From Bacilli bacterium (GTDB lineage Bacteria > Bacillota_I > Bacilli_A > RF39 > UBA660): a DNA stretch of 41,948 nt. Location of the stretch: the NCBI GenBank assembly GCA_016297695.1, contig JAEDGC010000010.1:1-41948 (forward strand). The letters run 5' to 3'. A model generated the notes under the pieces. It was not told where the DNA came from. It worked only from the letters and a program-made list of their open reading frames with translations, and made no database searches. Each line of letters opens with the position of its first letter. Positions within the stretch are counted from its first letter, which is position 1. Positions 8,321 to 16,680 of the stretch are shown here, in pieces. The translations under genes were made by a program, and so were the position numbers.

Positions 8321-8356
8321 AAAAAATTTAAGTTAATTAAACTTAAATATTTTTTT
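8321..8356. terminator. Bidirectional terminator between the ZIP gene and the glycosyltransferase gene
   Basis: Stem ATTTAAGTT (8326-8334) with AACTTAAAT (8340-8348), loop of 5. It is followed by ATTTTTTTT on the plus strand and by six T on the minus strand. It overlaps the stop codon of the glycosyltransferase gene and serves both converging genes. Confidence 0.75.
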
Positions 8357-9367
8357 TGCTATCTTATAACCATTTAATGATATGAAATTACCAAGTTTTC
8401 CAGGAATATAGGTTAATCCTGATAAACTTTTTTTCAATTCTTTATATAATTTTATATCTTTATTTTTTATATAACTCCAAAGTTCATCACGTTTTTTCAA
8501 AGCATTTTCATCATTAATCATCAAAAGATAAACATCACATATTGTAACCATCATGGAAGTAAATTTTACAATATACTTTTTTAATTTTAATGATATATTA
8601 TTTAATTCGTTTAAATCTATAGAATCAATTATTATTTTAGTAACTTTTATTTGTTGATCAATTCTTCCCATCATTACTGTTTCATTAACAGATTGATCTT
8701 CTCTACCAATAAAATAATGATATAAATCTAAATCCATATAATAAATATTTCTAACATATTTTAATGGTAATAAAGCTACTAAATTATCGACATAAAAAGT
8801 ATGCTCTGGTAAATTCAGATTACATTTTTTTAATATTTCAGTTCTATAAATTAGGGCATGCATTATTAAATATTGACTAGATTTAAAACTCGCTGTTTCT
8901 TCAAAATTAGTAATTTGTTCTTCATGAAATATATTACGATAATTCATTACTTTTTTTAATCCATCGTATAAATGATCATAAACGTAATTACATACAAATA
9001 AATCTATTTCTTTATTATCTTCTTCTAATGATTTTATCTTATTTATTAATTTTATTAAAGCTTCTTCATCTAGCCAATCGTCGCTATCCACAACTTTAAA
9101 ATATTTACCACTAGCTTCTTTTAAACCGGCATTTACCCCACTACCATGTCCCCCATTAATTTTATGAATCACCTTTATAATTTTTGGGTATCTTTTTTTA
9201 TAGCCATCCGCTATTTTTTTAGTTTTATCAGTAGAACCATCATTTACAATTATAATTTCAACATCTTCTTTACCTTTTAATAATGTATTTATACATCTTT
9301 CCATATAACTTTCTGAGTTATAGCAAGGAACAACAAAAGATATTAATTTTTTAGTTTTATTTTTCAT
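8333..9367 (-). CDS. Family 2 glycosyltransferase
   Basis: About 344 aa. The N-terminal GT-A fold is clear: FVVPCYNSESYMERCINTLL, IIIVNDGSTDKT (nucleotide-sugar site), GGHGSGVNAGL and the metal-binding DxD in VVDSDDWLDEE. These enzymes transfer a sugar from a nucleotide donor to glycans or lipids of the cell surface. The C-terminal third has no membrane segments and no second domain that I recognise. The TTG that begins 12 bases further up (9379) is inside the GGAG ribosome site, so ATG 9367 is preferred. It lies 74 bases downstream of a kinase-fold gene on the same strand; acceptor and donor are unknown. Confidence 0.88.
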   Translation of the reverse strand: MKNKTKKLISFVVPCYNSESYMERCINTLLKGKEDVEIIIVNDGSTDKTKKIADGYKKRYPKIIKVIHKINGGHGSGVNAGLKEASGKYFKVVDSDDWLDEEALIKLINKIKSLEEDNKEIDLFVCNYVYDHLYDGLKKVMNYRNIFHEEQITNFEETASFKSSQYLIMHALIYRTEILKKCNLNLPEHTFYVDNLVALLPLKYVRNIYYMDLDLYHYFIGREDQSVNETVMMGRIDQQIKVTKIIIDSIDLNELNNISLKLKKYIVKFTSMMVTICDVYLLMINDENALKKRDELWSYIKNKDIKLYKELKKSLSGLTYIPGKLGNFISLNGYKIAKKIFKFN

Positions 9368-9441
9368 ATTGCACTCCAATTATATTTTATTTTTTTACTT
9401 AAAATAAGTATATCATAAAAAAGTAAAAAAAGGTTAGCAAA

Positions 9442-10188
9442 CTAATCTAATTTAAAATAAGAATTTTGGGTTTTATATGCTAATTTATGCCTATTTCTTT
9501 TTAATTTGCCAACTGTTAAATCTTTTGTTTTTAATTCTTCACAAATAGCATCAAAAAATTCTTGAATATAGTGATAATCTTCATAAACTGTTTTATCATA
9601 TAATTTTTGTAATTCTAATGAATAAATATGTATTATTTCATCAACATTTACATCCAGTAAAGAATTTAATATAATTTTTAAAAGATAATGAATATTGGCT
9701 TTTGTAATTTCATCTATTGATGATGTATCATTTATTAAACCATAATCCAAATCTATTATAGAAAATACCTTTTGATATAAAATATTTTTATCATGTAAAT
9801 CTCCTAAAAGAAATCTTTTATCGCTAATTAAATACGTATCATCTATTAATTGATCTAGACTTTTTACTATTGTATTAGTAGATATGTTATTTTTGATATT
9901 GGCTAATGTTTTAGCGCGAATATATTTATATGAATATCCTATTATTATGTTATCACGCATAAATATTTTTTCTGGTCCTCTATAACTATCATTATTTAAA
10001 GTATTTAATAAGTACAAATGATCAGGCATTTTTCTTGATAAAAATAGTTTATTTTTATTATAGGTATCTCTAAAAAGTTTTAAAACATCTCCATTAGGCA
10101 TCAAAAAACAAAAACAGGTTGATCCATATCCTATAAATTTCGAATTTAAAACTAATTTTAATACATCTTTAATTTCTATTATTTCCAT
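9442..10188 (-). CDS. Protein-kinase-fold protein of unknown substrate
   Basis: A 248-aa protein with a degenerate but ordered set of kinase signatures: a glycine-loop-like IGYGSTCFCF (about residue 18-27), a VLKLF lysine equivalent to VAIK (about 35-39), a catalytic-loop GDLHDKNILY (about 128-137; Asp and Asn in the expected places) and IIDLDYG in place of DFG (about 142-148). This is the eukaryotic-like kinase / aminoglycoside-phosphotransferase superfamily. There is no membrane anchor or sensor domain. It could phosphorylate a protein, sugar or small molecule. It precedes the glycosyltransferase gene and follows the nucleotidase gene, separated from both by short gaps. Confidence 0.65.
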   Translation of the reverse strand: MEIIEIKDVLKLVLNSKFIGYGSTCFCFLMPNGDVLKLFRDTYNKNKLFLSRKMPDHLYLLNTLNNDSYRGPEKIFMRDNIIIGYSYKYIRAKTLANIKNNISTNTIVKSLDQLIDDTYLISDKRFLLGDLHDKNILYQKVFSIIDLDYGLINDTSSIDEITKANIHYLLKIILNSLLDVNVDEIIHIYSLELQKLYDKTVYEDYHYIQEFFDAICEELKTKDLTVGKLKRNRHKLAYKTQNSYFKLD

Positions 10189-10224
10189 AGTTCTTTATTT
10201 TAACATATTTTTTCTAATTTACAA

Positions 10225-10851
10225 TTAAATTTTTTTTAATATTTTTTCATAAGTTTCTTTGGAATGTTTTAAACTATCAAAACTTAAGATATATCTACAT
10301 ATTTCGCCAAGATTAGATACCTCTTTTAAATGTTGATCTTCTATAATTATTTCATTATCTTTATCTCTAAAATAAATTGTTTTTATTTTATTCTCTTTTA
10401 ATGATTTACAAGTAATCGGATTATCTTCAATCATAATATCTATATTTAACTCTTTACATAATGAAACTTTATCTTTGACAGCCCAATAGATATTATCAAT
10501 AGGAAAATTATTTTTAATAAATACTTTTTGAACAGCTTGTTTTGTTTCCTCTTTTAAAAGTCCCCTAGCAGTTATGAATGCGACTTTATGACCTTCTAAT
10601 TCAAATAATTCTAACATTTCTTTTGCAAAGGGAATTAAAGGTGTAGAATGGATAGTTGCATAAACTAAATATTGATTAACAAAATTTTGTTTTTCTTCTT
10701 CTGTCCAATCATATCTTTTTAGGTAATCAAATTGGTCTTTGTTTTGTACGCCATTTTTTCTCAATACTAAAAAATCATAAGCCTCAGCATAAGATCTCAT
10801 TGTTCTTTCAAAATCTAAGATAACTCCATCAATATCTATTCCTATTTTCAT
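10225..10851 (-). CDS. HAD-superfamily 5'-nucleotidase (NT5C type)
   Basis: A 208-aa protein opening with IGIDIDGVILDFERTM, the DxDG motif of HAD phosphatases (nucleophile Asp5, acid/base Asp7), with VAFITARG as motif II and the acidic motif IEDNP (IMIEDNPITCKSL). It resembles the 5'(3')-deoxyribonucleotidase / NT5C group, which removes phosphate from (deoxy)nucleoside monophosphates. The start overlaps the stop of the radical-SAM-like gene by four bases (ATGA), so the two are translationally coupled and probably function together. Substrate is unproven; other HAD phosphatases share the same motifs. Confidence 0.75.
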   Translation of the reverse strand: MKIGIDIDGVILDFERTMRSYAEAYDFLVLRKNGVQNKDQFDYLKRYDWTEEEKQNFVNQYLVYATIHSTPLIPFAKEMLELFELEGHKVAFITARGLLKEETKQAVQKVFIKNNFPIDNIYWAVKDKVSLCKELNIDIMIEDNPITCKSLKENKIKTIYFRDKDNEIIIEDQHLKEVSNLGEICRYILSFDSLKHSKETYEKILKKI

Positions 10852-11975
10852 TTTTTACTCCTTAATAATGATTTATTTAAAACCCAATCTTCACTTATTT
10901 TTGGTGATTCATAAAAGTTGGCATCAACAGTATAACCTGTTAACCATTTTATAATCCTTACATCAGAAGTAGTTAGTAATTTAGAAATATGTATAATGTT
11001 ACCACTAATATGACTACAATCTTCAGATGGAAATTCACAGATTCCTTTTTGTTTTAAAATACATTCATGTTCTTTTTTATTAATTATTTCATAATCAAAT
11101 GGAATAATATCATGTAAATCATTTTCTAATGGTAAATTTTCTTTAAAAGTCATACATTTTTCTTTCATTACACACGAGTCACATCCAAGTTCTGATTTTC
11201 GATAATAATGTGCATTGTAATCACGTGGTAAATCATGAACATATGAGAATAAACAAGAAGTTTTGCGAAATACATTTACTCCATATTTTTTAGCCATCTC
11301 TTCAAATAATTTTACTACTTTTTCATCTATAATTTTTTTATGGCCAAAATTATATCCTGGATATGGTTTTAAATCTATATTTTGTTCTTGCCAAATTTTA
11401 ACACTTTCTTTTTTACCTTGTAATCCTGAATAACCAACTGCTAAATTATATTTTTTGGCTAAGAAAAAAACTCTTGCAAAAGCCTCTGCAGAATCATTTA
11501 CATTATAGACAATTGGTCTAAATTCTATGGAATATTTATAATTATATTTTCTTTTATTTATTTCTTCTAAATTATTTTCAAATCGTTTCATAGTACTACC
11601 ATCTAATGGCGAATCTACTCCAAAAGTTGAAAAAGCTATATGTAAATCTAAATCAAAAGGTATATCAGGAAATTTCCTAAAATCTCCTTTAGTAATTATA
11701 ATTACAGGGCCTTTATGTTTTTCATTCTCTAATTTTTTTAAATAATGAACTGTGTTTTCTATTTGTAATAATGGATCTCCATAGAACAAATTTACCGCTA
11801 CTGGAATATTTGTAAAATTTGGATTTATTTCACTAGGTAATATATTATAGTGTTTTTCTTCACATTTTTCACCATTTAATCTGCAATATTTACAATCATA
11901 ACAATAATTTAAAGAATCTCCTAATAAGTAAAATGATTTAGCTAACAATGCTAAATCAGTAGTATTTGTTTTCAT
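10848..11975 (-). CDS. Radical-SAM-like iron-sulfur protein with unusual CX2CX2C motif
   Basis: A 375-aa protein. Near the N-terminus is CYDCKYC, then Cys38: Cys25, Cys28 and Cys31 in CX2CX2C spacing, not the canonical CX3CX2C. It continues with radical-SAM-like barrel features: VAVNLFYGDPLLQ (compare GGEP), ITKGDFRKFPDIPF, HIAFSTFG, and IEFRPIVYNVND. The C-terminal part has more cysteines (CDSCVMKEKCM, then Cys at ECILKQKGICEFPSEDC) that could hold auxiliary clusters as in SPASM-type enzymes. It is translationally coupled to the downstream 5'-nucleotidase and preceded by a LysR gene and a 23-bp palindrome. I do not recognise a characterised family, and the reaction is unknown. Confidence 0.6.
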   Translation of the reverse strand: MKTNTTDLALLAKSFYLLGDSLNYCYDCKYCRLNGEKCEEKHYNILPSEINPNFTNIPVAVNLFYGDPLLQIENTVHYLKKLENEKHKGPVIIITKGDFRKFPDIPFDLDLHIAFSTFGVDSPLDGSTMKRFENNLEEINKRKYNYKYSIEFRPIVYNVNDSAEAFARVFFLAKKYNLAVGYSGLQGKKESVKIWQEQNIDLKPYPGYNFGHKKIIDEKVVKLFEEMAKKYGVNVFRKTSCLFSYVHDLPRDYNAHYYRKSELGCDSCVMKEKCMTFKENLPLENDLHDIIPFDYEIINKKEHECILKQKGICEFPSEDCSHISGNIIHISKLLTTSDVRIIKWLTGYTVDANFYESPKISEDWVLNKSLLRSKK

Positions 11976-12031
11976 AACATCTTCCCTTCAACTGTATTAT
12001 AGCATCATAATTAAATATTTATATTTCTCAG

Positions 12032-12054
12032 TTTTTCATAGGGGTTATGAAAAA
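12032..12054. promoter_or_regulatory. 23-bp palindrome upstream of the radical-SAM-like operon, possible LysR site
   Basis: Arms TTTTTCATA (12032-12040) and TATGAAAAA (12046-12054) are perfect inverted repeats around GGGGT. It contains a T-N11-A pattern as LysR-type regulators prefer, and lies between the LysR gene and the next operon, upstream of a TATAAT (minus, 11996-12001). It has no T tail on the minus strand, which argues against a plain terminator of the lysR gene. Confidence 0.45.
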
Positions 12055-12064
12055 AATTCATATT

Positions 12065-12967
12065 TTATATTTTAATATGTAAATAATTTTCTATAAAAAA
12101 TTTTGGGGCAATAGTTAAATACTTCTCAATATAAACTAAATTAATTGTAATTTTAGGTAAATTTTCTTCTGTTTTTATTATATTAAATTCCCCATTCATC
12201 ACATTATCTTTTATTACATCATAAATAATATATCCAATTCCTAAATCTTTTTTAATAGCTCCTACTATCATTTCACTCGTATGAATATTAATAATATTTT
12301 TTAAATTAACATTATTTTTTTCAAACATTTTATCAAGTTGTTTTCTATTATCTGTTCCTTTAATAGGTAAAACTAAAGGAAAATTTTCTAAATCTTTTAT
12401 TTTTTTTATTTTATCTATAGGAAATGAAGTATCTTTTTTTACTGCAAAACAATTATTTACATCAACTAATGGTTTAATAACTATATTATCTAATGTAGAA
12501 TTAATTGGAGATGTATCGATAATAAAATCAATTTCATGTTGTTCTAATAATTTTAATAATTGTTTAGTTGTTTTACTTATTATAGTTATTTCTATATTTG
12601 GATATTTTTTATGAAAAGATGCTATATCTTCAAATAAATAAAATGATCCAATTTGCGAAGGTACTCCAATAGATATTTTACCTGTATTTAAATTATTACT
12701 CTCAACCATAGTTCTTTCTGCAACAACTAGATTATTGAATGCCTCTTTTACATAAAATAGAAGCTCTTCACCTTTTGATGTTAATTTTACTCCTTTTGGA
12801 CTTCTATAAAACAAATTTGTATCAAGATCTTCTTCTAATTTTTTTATAGCTTTACTAACTGCAGATTGAGTAATAAATAATTTTTTAGAAGCATCTGAAA
12901 TACTACCACTCATAGCTACTTCATAAAAAATCTTATACAAATTAAGATTTATGTTATTTTTATACAT
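12065..12967 (-). CDS. LysR family transcriptional regulator
   Basis: About 300 aa. The N-terminal winged helix is typical: LNLYKIFYEVAMSGSISDASKKLFITQSAVSKAIKKLEEDL, then NLFYRSPKGVKLTSKGEELL. A periplasmic-binding-protein-like effector domain follows from about residue 90 (GKISIGVPSQIGSFYLFEDIASFHKKYPNIEI). I choose ATG 12967 rather than the GTG at 12985, because GGTGAT is then correctly spaced. LysR proteins usually act on an adjacent operon with a small-molecule co-inducer; here the next genes downstream on the same strand are the radical-SAM-like protein and nucleotidase, 90 bases away, with a palindrome in the gap. Co-inducer unknown. Confidence 0.9.
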   Translation of the reverse strand: MYKNNINLNLYKIFYEVAMSGSISDASKKLFITQSAVSKAIKKLEEDLDTNLFYRSPKGVKLTSKGEELLFYVKEAFNNLVVAERTMVESNNLNTGKISIGVPSQIGSFYLFEDIASFHKKYPNIEITIISKTTKQLLKLLEQHEIDFIIDTSPINSTLDNIVIKPLVDVNNCFAVKKDTSFPIDKIKKIKDLENFPLVLPIKGTDNRKQLDKMFEKNNVNLKNIINIHTSEMIVGAIKKDLGIGYIIYDVIKDNVMNGEFNIIKTEENLPKITINLVYIEKYLTIAPKFFIENYLHIKI

Positions 12968-13046
12968 TTTATCACCAGATTTCACTTTTAATAGTTATTA
13001 TAGCATGTTTTATAATTTATTTACTAAAATATTTTAACTTTCTATA

Positions 13047-13620
13047 TCATAATAATTCATATTCTTTAGCTAATATCCTTTTATCACTACAATAATTCAT
13101 TATAAACTTATTATTTTTTCTAACAATGATGATTCCAATTGTTTTATCTTGATTTATTGTTTTTAGATTTTTATCTATATAGTTCATATATGTTTGAATC
13201 TGCCCTATATGTTCTTTTTTTAATTCTGTTACTTTTAATTCTACAACTACGTAACAATTAAATTTTATATTAAACAATAATAAATCAATATAATTGTATC
13301 TATCTCCTAGCTTGATTTTATATTCATTTGCAATGTGATAATTGTGTCGACAGCGTCGACACTTTTTCATTGCTAAATACATTATAGAATTGTTTCATTC
13401 TATATAATGTTCTTCTATTATACTTTTTGCCAACTTCAATAACTAATTTTCTAGAATACTCATCAATTATTTTATCACCATATTTACCACCAGCCTCATT
13501 TAATAATCTTCCTATATCAAAATATGTAATAACTTTATTTCTTTCTTTTGAATAATCTTTAACTTTATTATATATTTCATTATCAATTATTTTATTTTTT
13601 ATTTCATTGTAATAATTCAT
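13047..13620 (-). pseudogene. Broken DUF1016 (YhcG-type PDDEXK nuclease) gene with internal deletion
   Basis: Two pieces of one family lie in different frames. The 5' piece (13324-13620) is the DUF1016 N-terminal domain: VITYFDIGRLLNEAGGKYGD, RTLYRMKQFYNVF and VSTLSTQLS, where intact members continue with a WSHY motif. The 3' piece (13047-13382) is the nuclease domain: NEYKIKLGDRYNYIDLLLFN, VVVELKV (the D-ExK metal site) and IGQIQTYMNYIDK. Intact proteins are about 340-370 aa, so roughly 100 or more residues between the domains are gone and the frame is shifted. A ribosome site (GGAGG) still precedes the ATG at 13620. These proteins occur in mobile and defence-rich regions. The product is very likely inactive. 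Confidence 0.8.
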
Positions 13621-13675
13621 TTAATTGGTCCTCCTACTAGTCATATTACCAATAAATAGTCAATTTCCTTTTTTT

Positions 13676-13702
13676 AAAGTAAATAAAGTAAATAAAGTAA
13701 AT
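13676..13702. repeat. Three tandem copies of AAAGTAAAT
   Basis: The 9-base unit AAAGTAAAT is repeated three times without change just upstream of the DUF1016 remnant. A simple-sequence tract of this kind can vary in number by slippage; a regulatory role is not evident. Confidence 0.8.
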
Positions 13703-13776
13703 AAAATAACAATTTTTACTTGTTATCTTGATAAAGTATTAAATCTAGTATGAAATATCAAACTATATAACTTCGA

Positions 13777-13815
13777 TTGCAATACGGCCCCGTAGTCGCC
13801 CGCACTGTTGCCAAG
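13777..13815. other. GC-rich island with nested inverted repeats
   Basis: About 35 bases are strikingly GC-rich against a very AT-rich surrounding. They contain TACGGCCCCGTA (13783-13794), a perfect palindrome around CC, enclosed by GCAA (13779-13782) and TTGC (13808-13811). It lies between the DUF1016 remnant and the membrane-protein gene and has no reading frame of note. It could be the end of a lost mobile element or a structured RNA or recombination site. Confidence 0.45.
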
Positions 13816-13850
13816 AAAAAATGATGTTGTTATTATAACTTTACATCATT

Positions 13851-14351
13851 TTAAATATTTTCAATATTTCTTTTAATTTTTTTTATAAATAGGAAATATA
13901 TTAATAATCCATCAATAATAAAATCATATATTCTTAATCTATCAAATAATATAATACTTGATAATATTGATACCGTTATTATTCCAATACTAATTATTTT
14001 GGGAAATATGCCTTTTTCTTTTGTCATCCATGTAAAATACGCAAATATTGGCGAACAAAATGCAAATATAGTCCATCCAATTATAATAATATTACTATAA
14101 ACACCTTTTGTAATAAATGCTACAAAATAATAAGTTATAAGCATACCTATACAAAATGGAAAAATATTAAACATAGCTTTCTTTTTTGAATCGCTATATA
14201 TAGAAATTAAAACACCTAATAAAATCCAAATGGCCATTTGTGAAAAAATATTTCCTAAATTTTGAGTATATATATCAAGTAACCTTGAAATTATTCCAAG
14301 TAATAATCCGATTAAAAACATACTAATTGGGCTTAATATTTTCTTTTGCAA
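13851..14351 (-). CDS. Hypothetical integral membrane protein
   Basis: A 166-aa protein almost wholly made of hydrophobic helices, about six segments, with the conserved-looking opening FLIGLLLGIISRLLDIYTQNLGN and a basic C-terminus (FIKKIKRNIENI). I recall no function for it. It starts 20 bases after the ABC permease stop and on the same strand, so it is probably the last gene of the long export cluster and may help that transporter or its immunity role. No enzyme motif is seen. Confidence 0.7.
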   Translation of the reverse strand: MQKKILSPISMFLIGLLLGIISRLLDIYTQNLGNIFSQMAIWILLGVLISIYSDSKKKAMFNIFPFCIGMLITYYFVAFITKGVYSNIIIIGWTIFAFCSPIFAYFTWMTKEKGIFPKIISIGIITVSILSSIILFDRLRIYDFIIDGLLIYFLFIKKIKRNIENI

Positions 14352-14371
14352 ATTTATTCATCTCACTTTCA

Positions 14372-15970
14372 TTATACATTAATATTTTTATATTCTTTTG
14401 TTCCAAATTTTAACAAGTAAATATATAAAATTATAGAAATTAATAGTAATGTAATTAAATGAATAATTAATAATAAATCTAATTTTATATATTGATTTAA
14501 AAATGAAATTGCTAAAATACTACCTATAAAAATTCCTATACCAAAAAATACAGAAATCATTGAACTAGCACTTTGTTTAACTACTTCCGTATCATTAGTA
14601 GCATTCATTTTTGGATATTTTAAATTAATAATCAAACCAATATTAGCGCTTAAAAAAATAATTAAGAAACTTAATAGTATTATTAGTATTATATAAAATA
14701 TACTTGGTTTAAATTTTAGGAAAAATAGAATATTACTAAAAAATATAAATGGTAATTCAATCATAAAACAAGTAAGTATTTTTGAATTTAAGATTGTTTC
14801 TTCTTTAATTGGTAGGCTCTTAGTAATATTTATAGTTTTACCTTCTAAGGAAATACTTGAAGATGATATAGAAGTCATTGCTCCAACAAATAAGATGAAG
14901 AAGTAAAATAATACTGGTAAAGATACATTAGAAGAAACTCCATAACTAGCTAAAATCATATCAAAAATTTTTTGACCTTTAAAACATAAGTATATAGACA
15001 TTATAATGCATAATAATAATCCAAATGATGTATTAAACATATATATTGGAGAAGAAAAATATCTTTTTAATTCTTTTCTTGCTAAGGAAATAATTGGTCT
15101 TCTTTGAATAACATTATTTTTATGATTAATCTTTTTTACACCTACTTCTTTAGAACTAGAGATTATAGAAAAATAAAATTTTGCTCCAAAGAATATAAAT
15201 AACATAAAAGGTATTATATTTACTAATAATAATTTTAATAATTCTAAAATTTTAAATTTTGTTATTAAATTAATATATAATCCTAAAGGATAATAAATTT
15301 TTGTTAAAAGATCGTTAATACTAGTTGCTTTAGAAGCAATATCAGAAATAAAACTTTCTAAATTCATACTTAAATAAAATATACCTAAAAATACAATACT
15401 AGAAAGTAATGTTTGCATTATTTTTTTAGATTTAAATTTAGAAGCTGAAGATTTAATTATGTATCCTATAATACTAGATATAACTGTAGGAATAATAGGA
15501 ATTAAAACACTCATTAATAATGAAAGGACATAGAAACTAATTTTTGGTTTTTCAAAATAAACAAATATAGCAAATGCTGGTAGTAAAAACATTAAATTAT
15601 AGATATATTGAAAAGATAATAATTTAAATATTCTTACAAATAATATTTGTGATTTTTTTATAGGAAGTGAAAATAATAAATCATTATCTTTAGCTTCAAA
15701 TAATATTCCTTGTGATTTAAATATACCTTGCATAAATGTCAAAATAGTTACTATAATGATAAAGATACTTAACATAACATAAGTTAAATGATATGGTGCT
15801 AATTTTTCACCTATCATATAGGCATAGCTTCCGATAGCAATACTTACAAGAATAAATAGCATAACAGGAAATAATGTCTTTTTTAATTTGCTAGAATTTT
15901 TTTTAGTTGAATATTTAAACATATTCATATCTTGACTAAAAGCAGCTTTTAATAAAGAAAAAGTTTTCAT
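14372..15970 (-). CDS. ABC transporter permease, large ABC-2-like exporter subunit
   Basis: A 532-aa protein with about 12 hydrophobic segments in two halves of six, separated by a soluble stretch (SSSKEVGVKKINHKNNVIQRRPIISLARKELKRYF, about residues 270-304). The internal duplication, with an amphipathic coupling segment in each half (LLFSLPIKKSQIL, and TKSLPIKEETIL), is typical of the bacitracin/antimicrobial-type exporters annotated as putative ABC exporter. Its stop/start region overlaps the ATPase gene by one base (TAATG). Together they should form one full transporter. Substrate unknown; lipid-active peptides or lipids would fit the surrounding envelope-stress genes. Confidence 0.82.
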   Translation of the reverse strand: MKTFSLLKAAFSQDMNMFKYSTKKNSSKLKKTLFPVMLFILVSIAIGSYAYMIGEKLAPYHLTYVMLSIFIIIVTILTFMQGIFKSQGILFEAKDNDLLFSLPIKKSQILFVRIFKLLSFQYIYNLMFLLPAFAIFVYFEKPKISFYVLSLLMSVLIPIIPTVISSIIGYIIKSSASKFKSKKIMQTLLSSIVFLGIFYLSMNLESFISDIASKATSINDLLTKIYYPLGLYINLITKFKILELLKLLLVNIIPFMLFIFFGAKFYFSIISSSKEVGVKKINHKNNVIQRRPIISLARKELKRYFSSPIYMFNTSFGLLLCIIMSIYLCFKGQKIFDMILASYGVSSNVSLPVLFYFFILFVGAMTSISSSSISLEGKTINITKSLPIKEETILNSKILTCFMIELPFIFFSNILFFLKFKPSIFYIILIILLSFLIIFLSANIGLIINLKYPKMNATNDTEVVKQSASSMISVFFGIGIFIGSILAISFLNQYIKLDLLLIIHLITLLLISIILYIYLLKFGTKEYKNINV

Positions 15971-16680
15971 TATTTTTCTCCTAATTCAAGGAAGACTTTT
16001 TCAAGTGATGAATCACCCTTGATATCTTTCATTGTCCCTATTTTAACTATATTTCCATTTTTAATAATTGCTACTCTATCACATAATTTTTCAGCAACAT
16101 CTAAAATATGTGTTGAAAAGAAAATTGTTTTTCCTTCTTTGGTCATTTCTTTCATAATATTTTTAATATCAAATACTGCTTTTGGATCAAGTCCAACAAA
16201 AGGTTCATCCATTACTAATACATTTGGATTATGAGAAAGTGCAGACATTAATGCTACTTTTTGTTTCATCCCATGAGAAAATGAAGAAATATCATCGTTT
16301 AATTTATCTTCCATTTCAAACATTTTTGCATATTTTTCAATATTTTCTTTTCTAGTTTCAATTGGTGTATTATACATATCACATACAAAATTAATAAAAT
16401 CAATGGCTGACATATTTTCATAAAGATCAGGATTATCTGGTACATAAGCCATCTCTAACTTACATCCAATTGGATCTTTTTTTATAGATTTATTATTGAT
16501 TAAGATATCACCACTTTCAAAATCAAGTATTCCAACTAACGATTTAATCATTGTTGTTTTACCAGCTCCATTATGCCCAATGAATCCAAATATTTCACCA
16601 TCTTTAATATCAAAACTAACTTGATTAAGTGCCTTCTTTTCTCCATTATAAGTTTTACTAACATTTTTAATTTCTATCAT
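15970..16680 (-). CDS. ABC transporter ATP-binding protein
   Basis: About 237 aa with all nucleotide-binding motifs: Walker A GHNGAGKTT, Q-loop near MAYVPDNPDLYENM, signature FSHGMKQKV (a variant of LSGGQ), Walker B VLVMDEPFVGLDP and the switch His in FFSTHILD. It powers the permease encoded directly downstream. An ATG 9 bases upstream (16689) also fits, but the AAGGA site is better placed for 16680. The start overlaps the DUF5131 coding region by 14 bases. The sequence is of the multidrug/antibiotic-export class, not of the import class. Confidence 0.92.
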   Translation of the reverse strand: MIEIKNVSKTYNGEKKALNQVSFDIKDGEIFGFIGHNGAGKTTMIKSLVGILDFESGDILINNKSIKKDPIGCKLEMAYVPDNPDLYENMSAIDFINFVCDMYNTPIETRKENIEKYAKMFEMEDKLNDDISSFSHGMKQKVALMSALSHNPNVLVMDEPFVGLDPKAVFDIKNIMKEMTKEGKTIFFSTHILDVAEKLCDRVAIIKNGNIVKIGTMKDIKGDSSLEKVFLELGEK

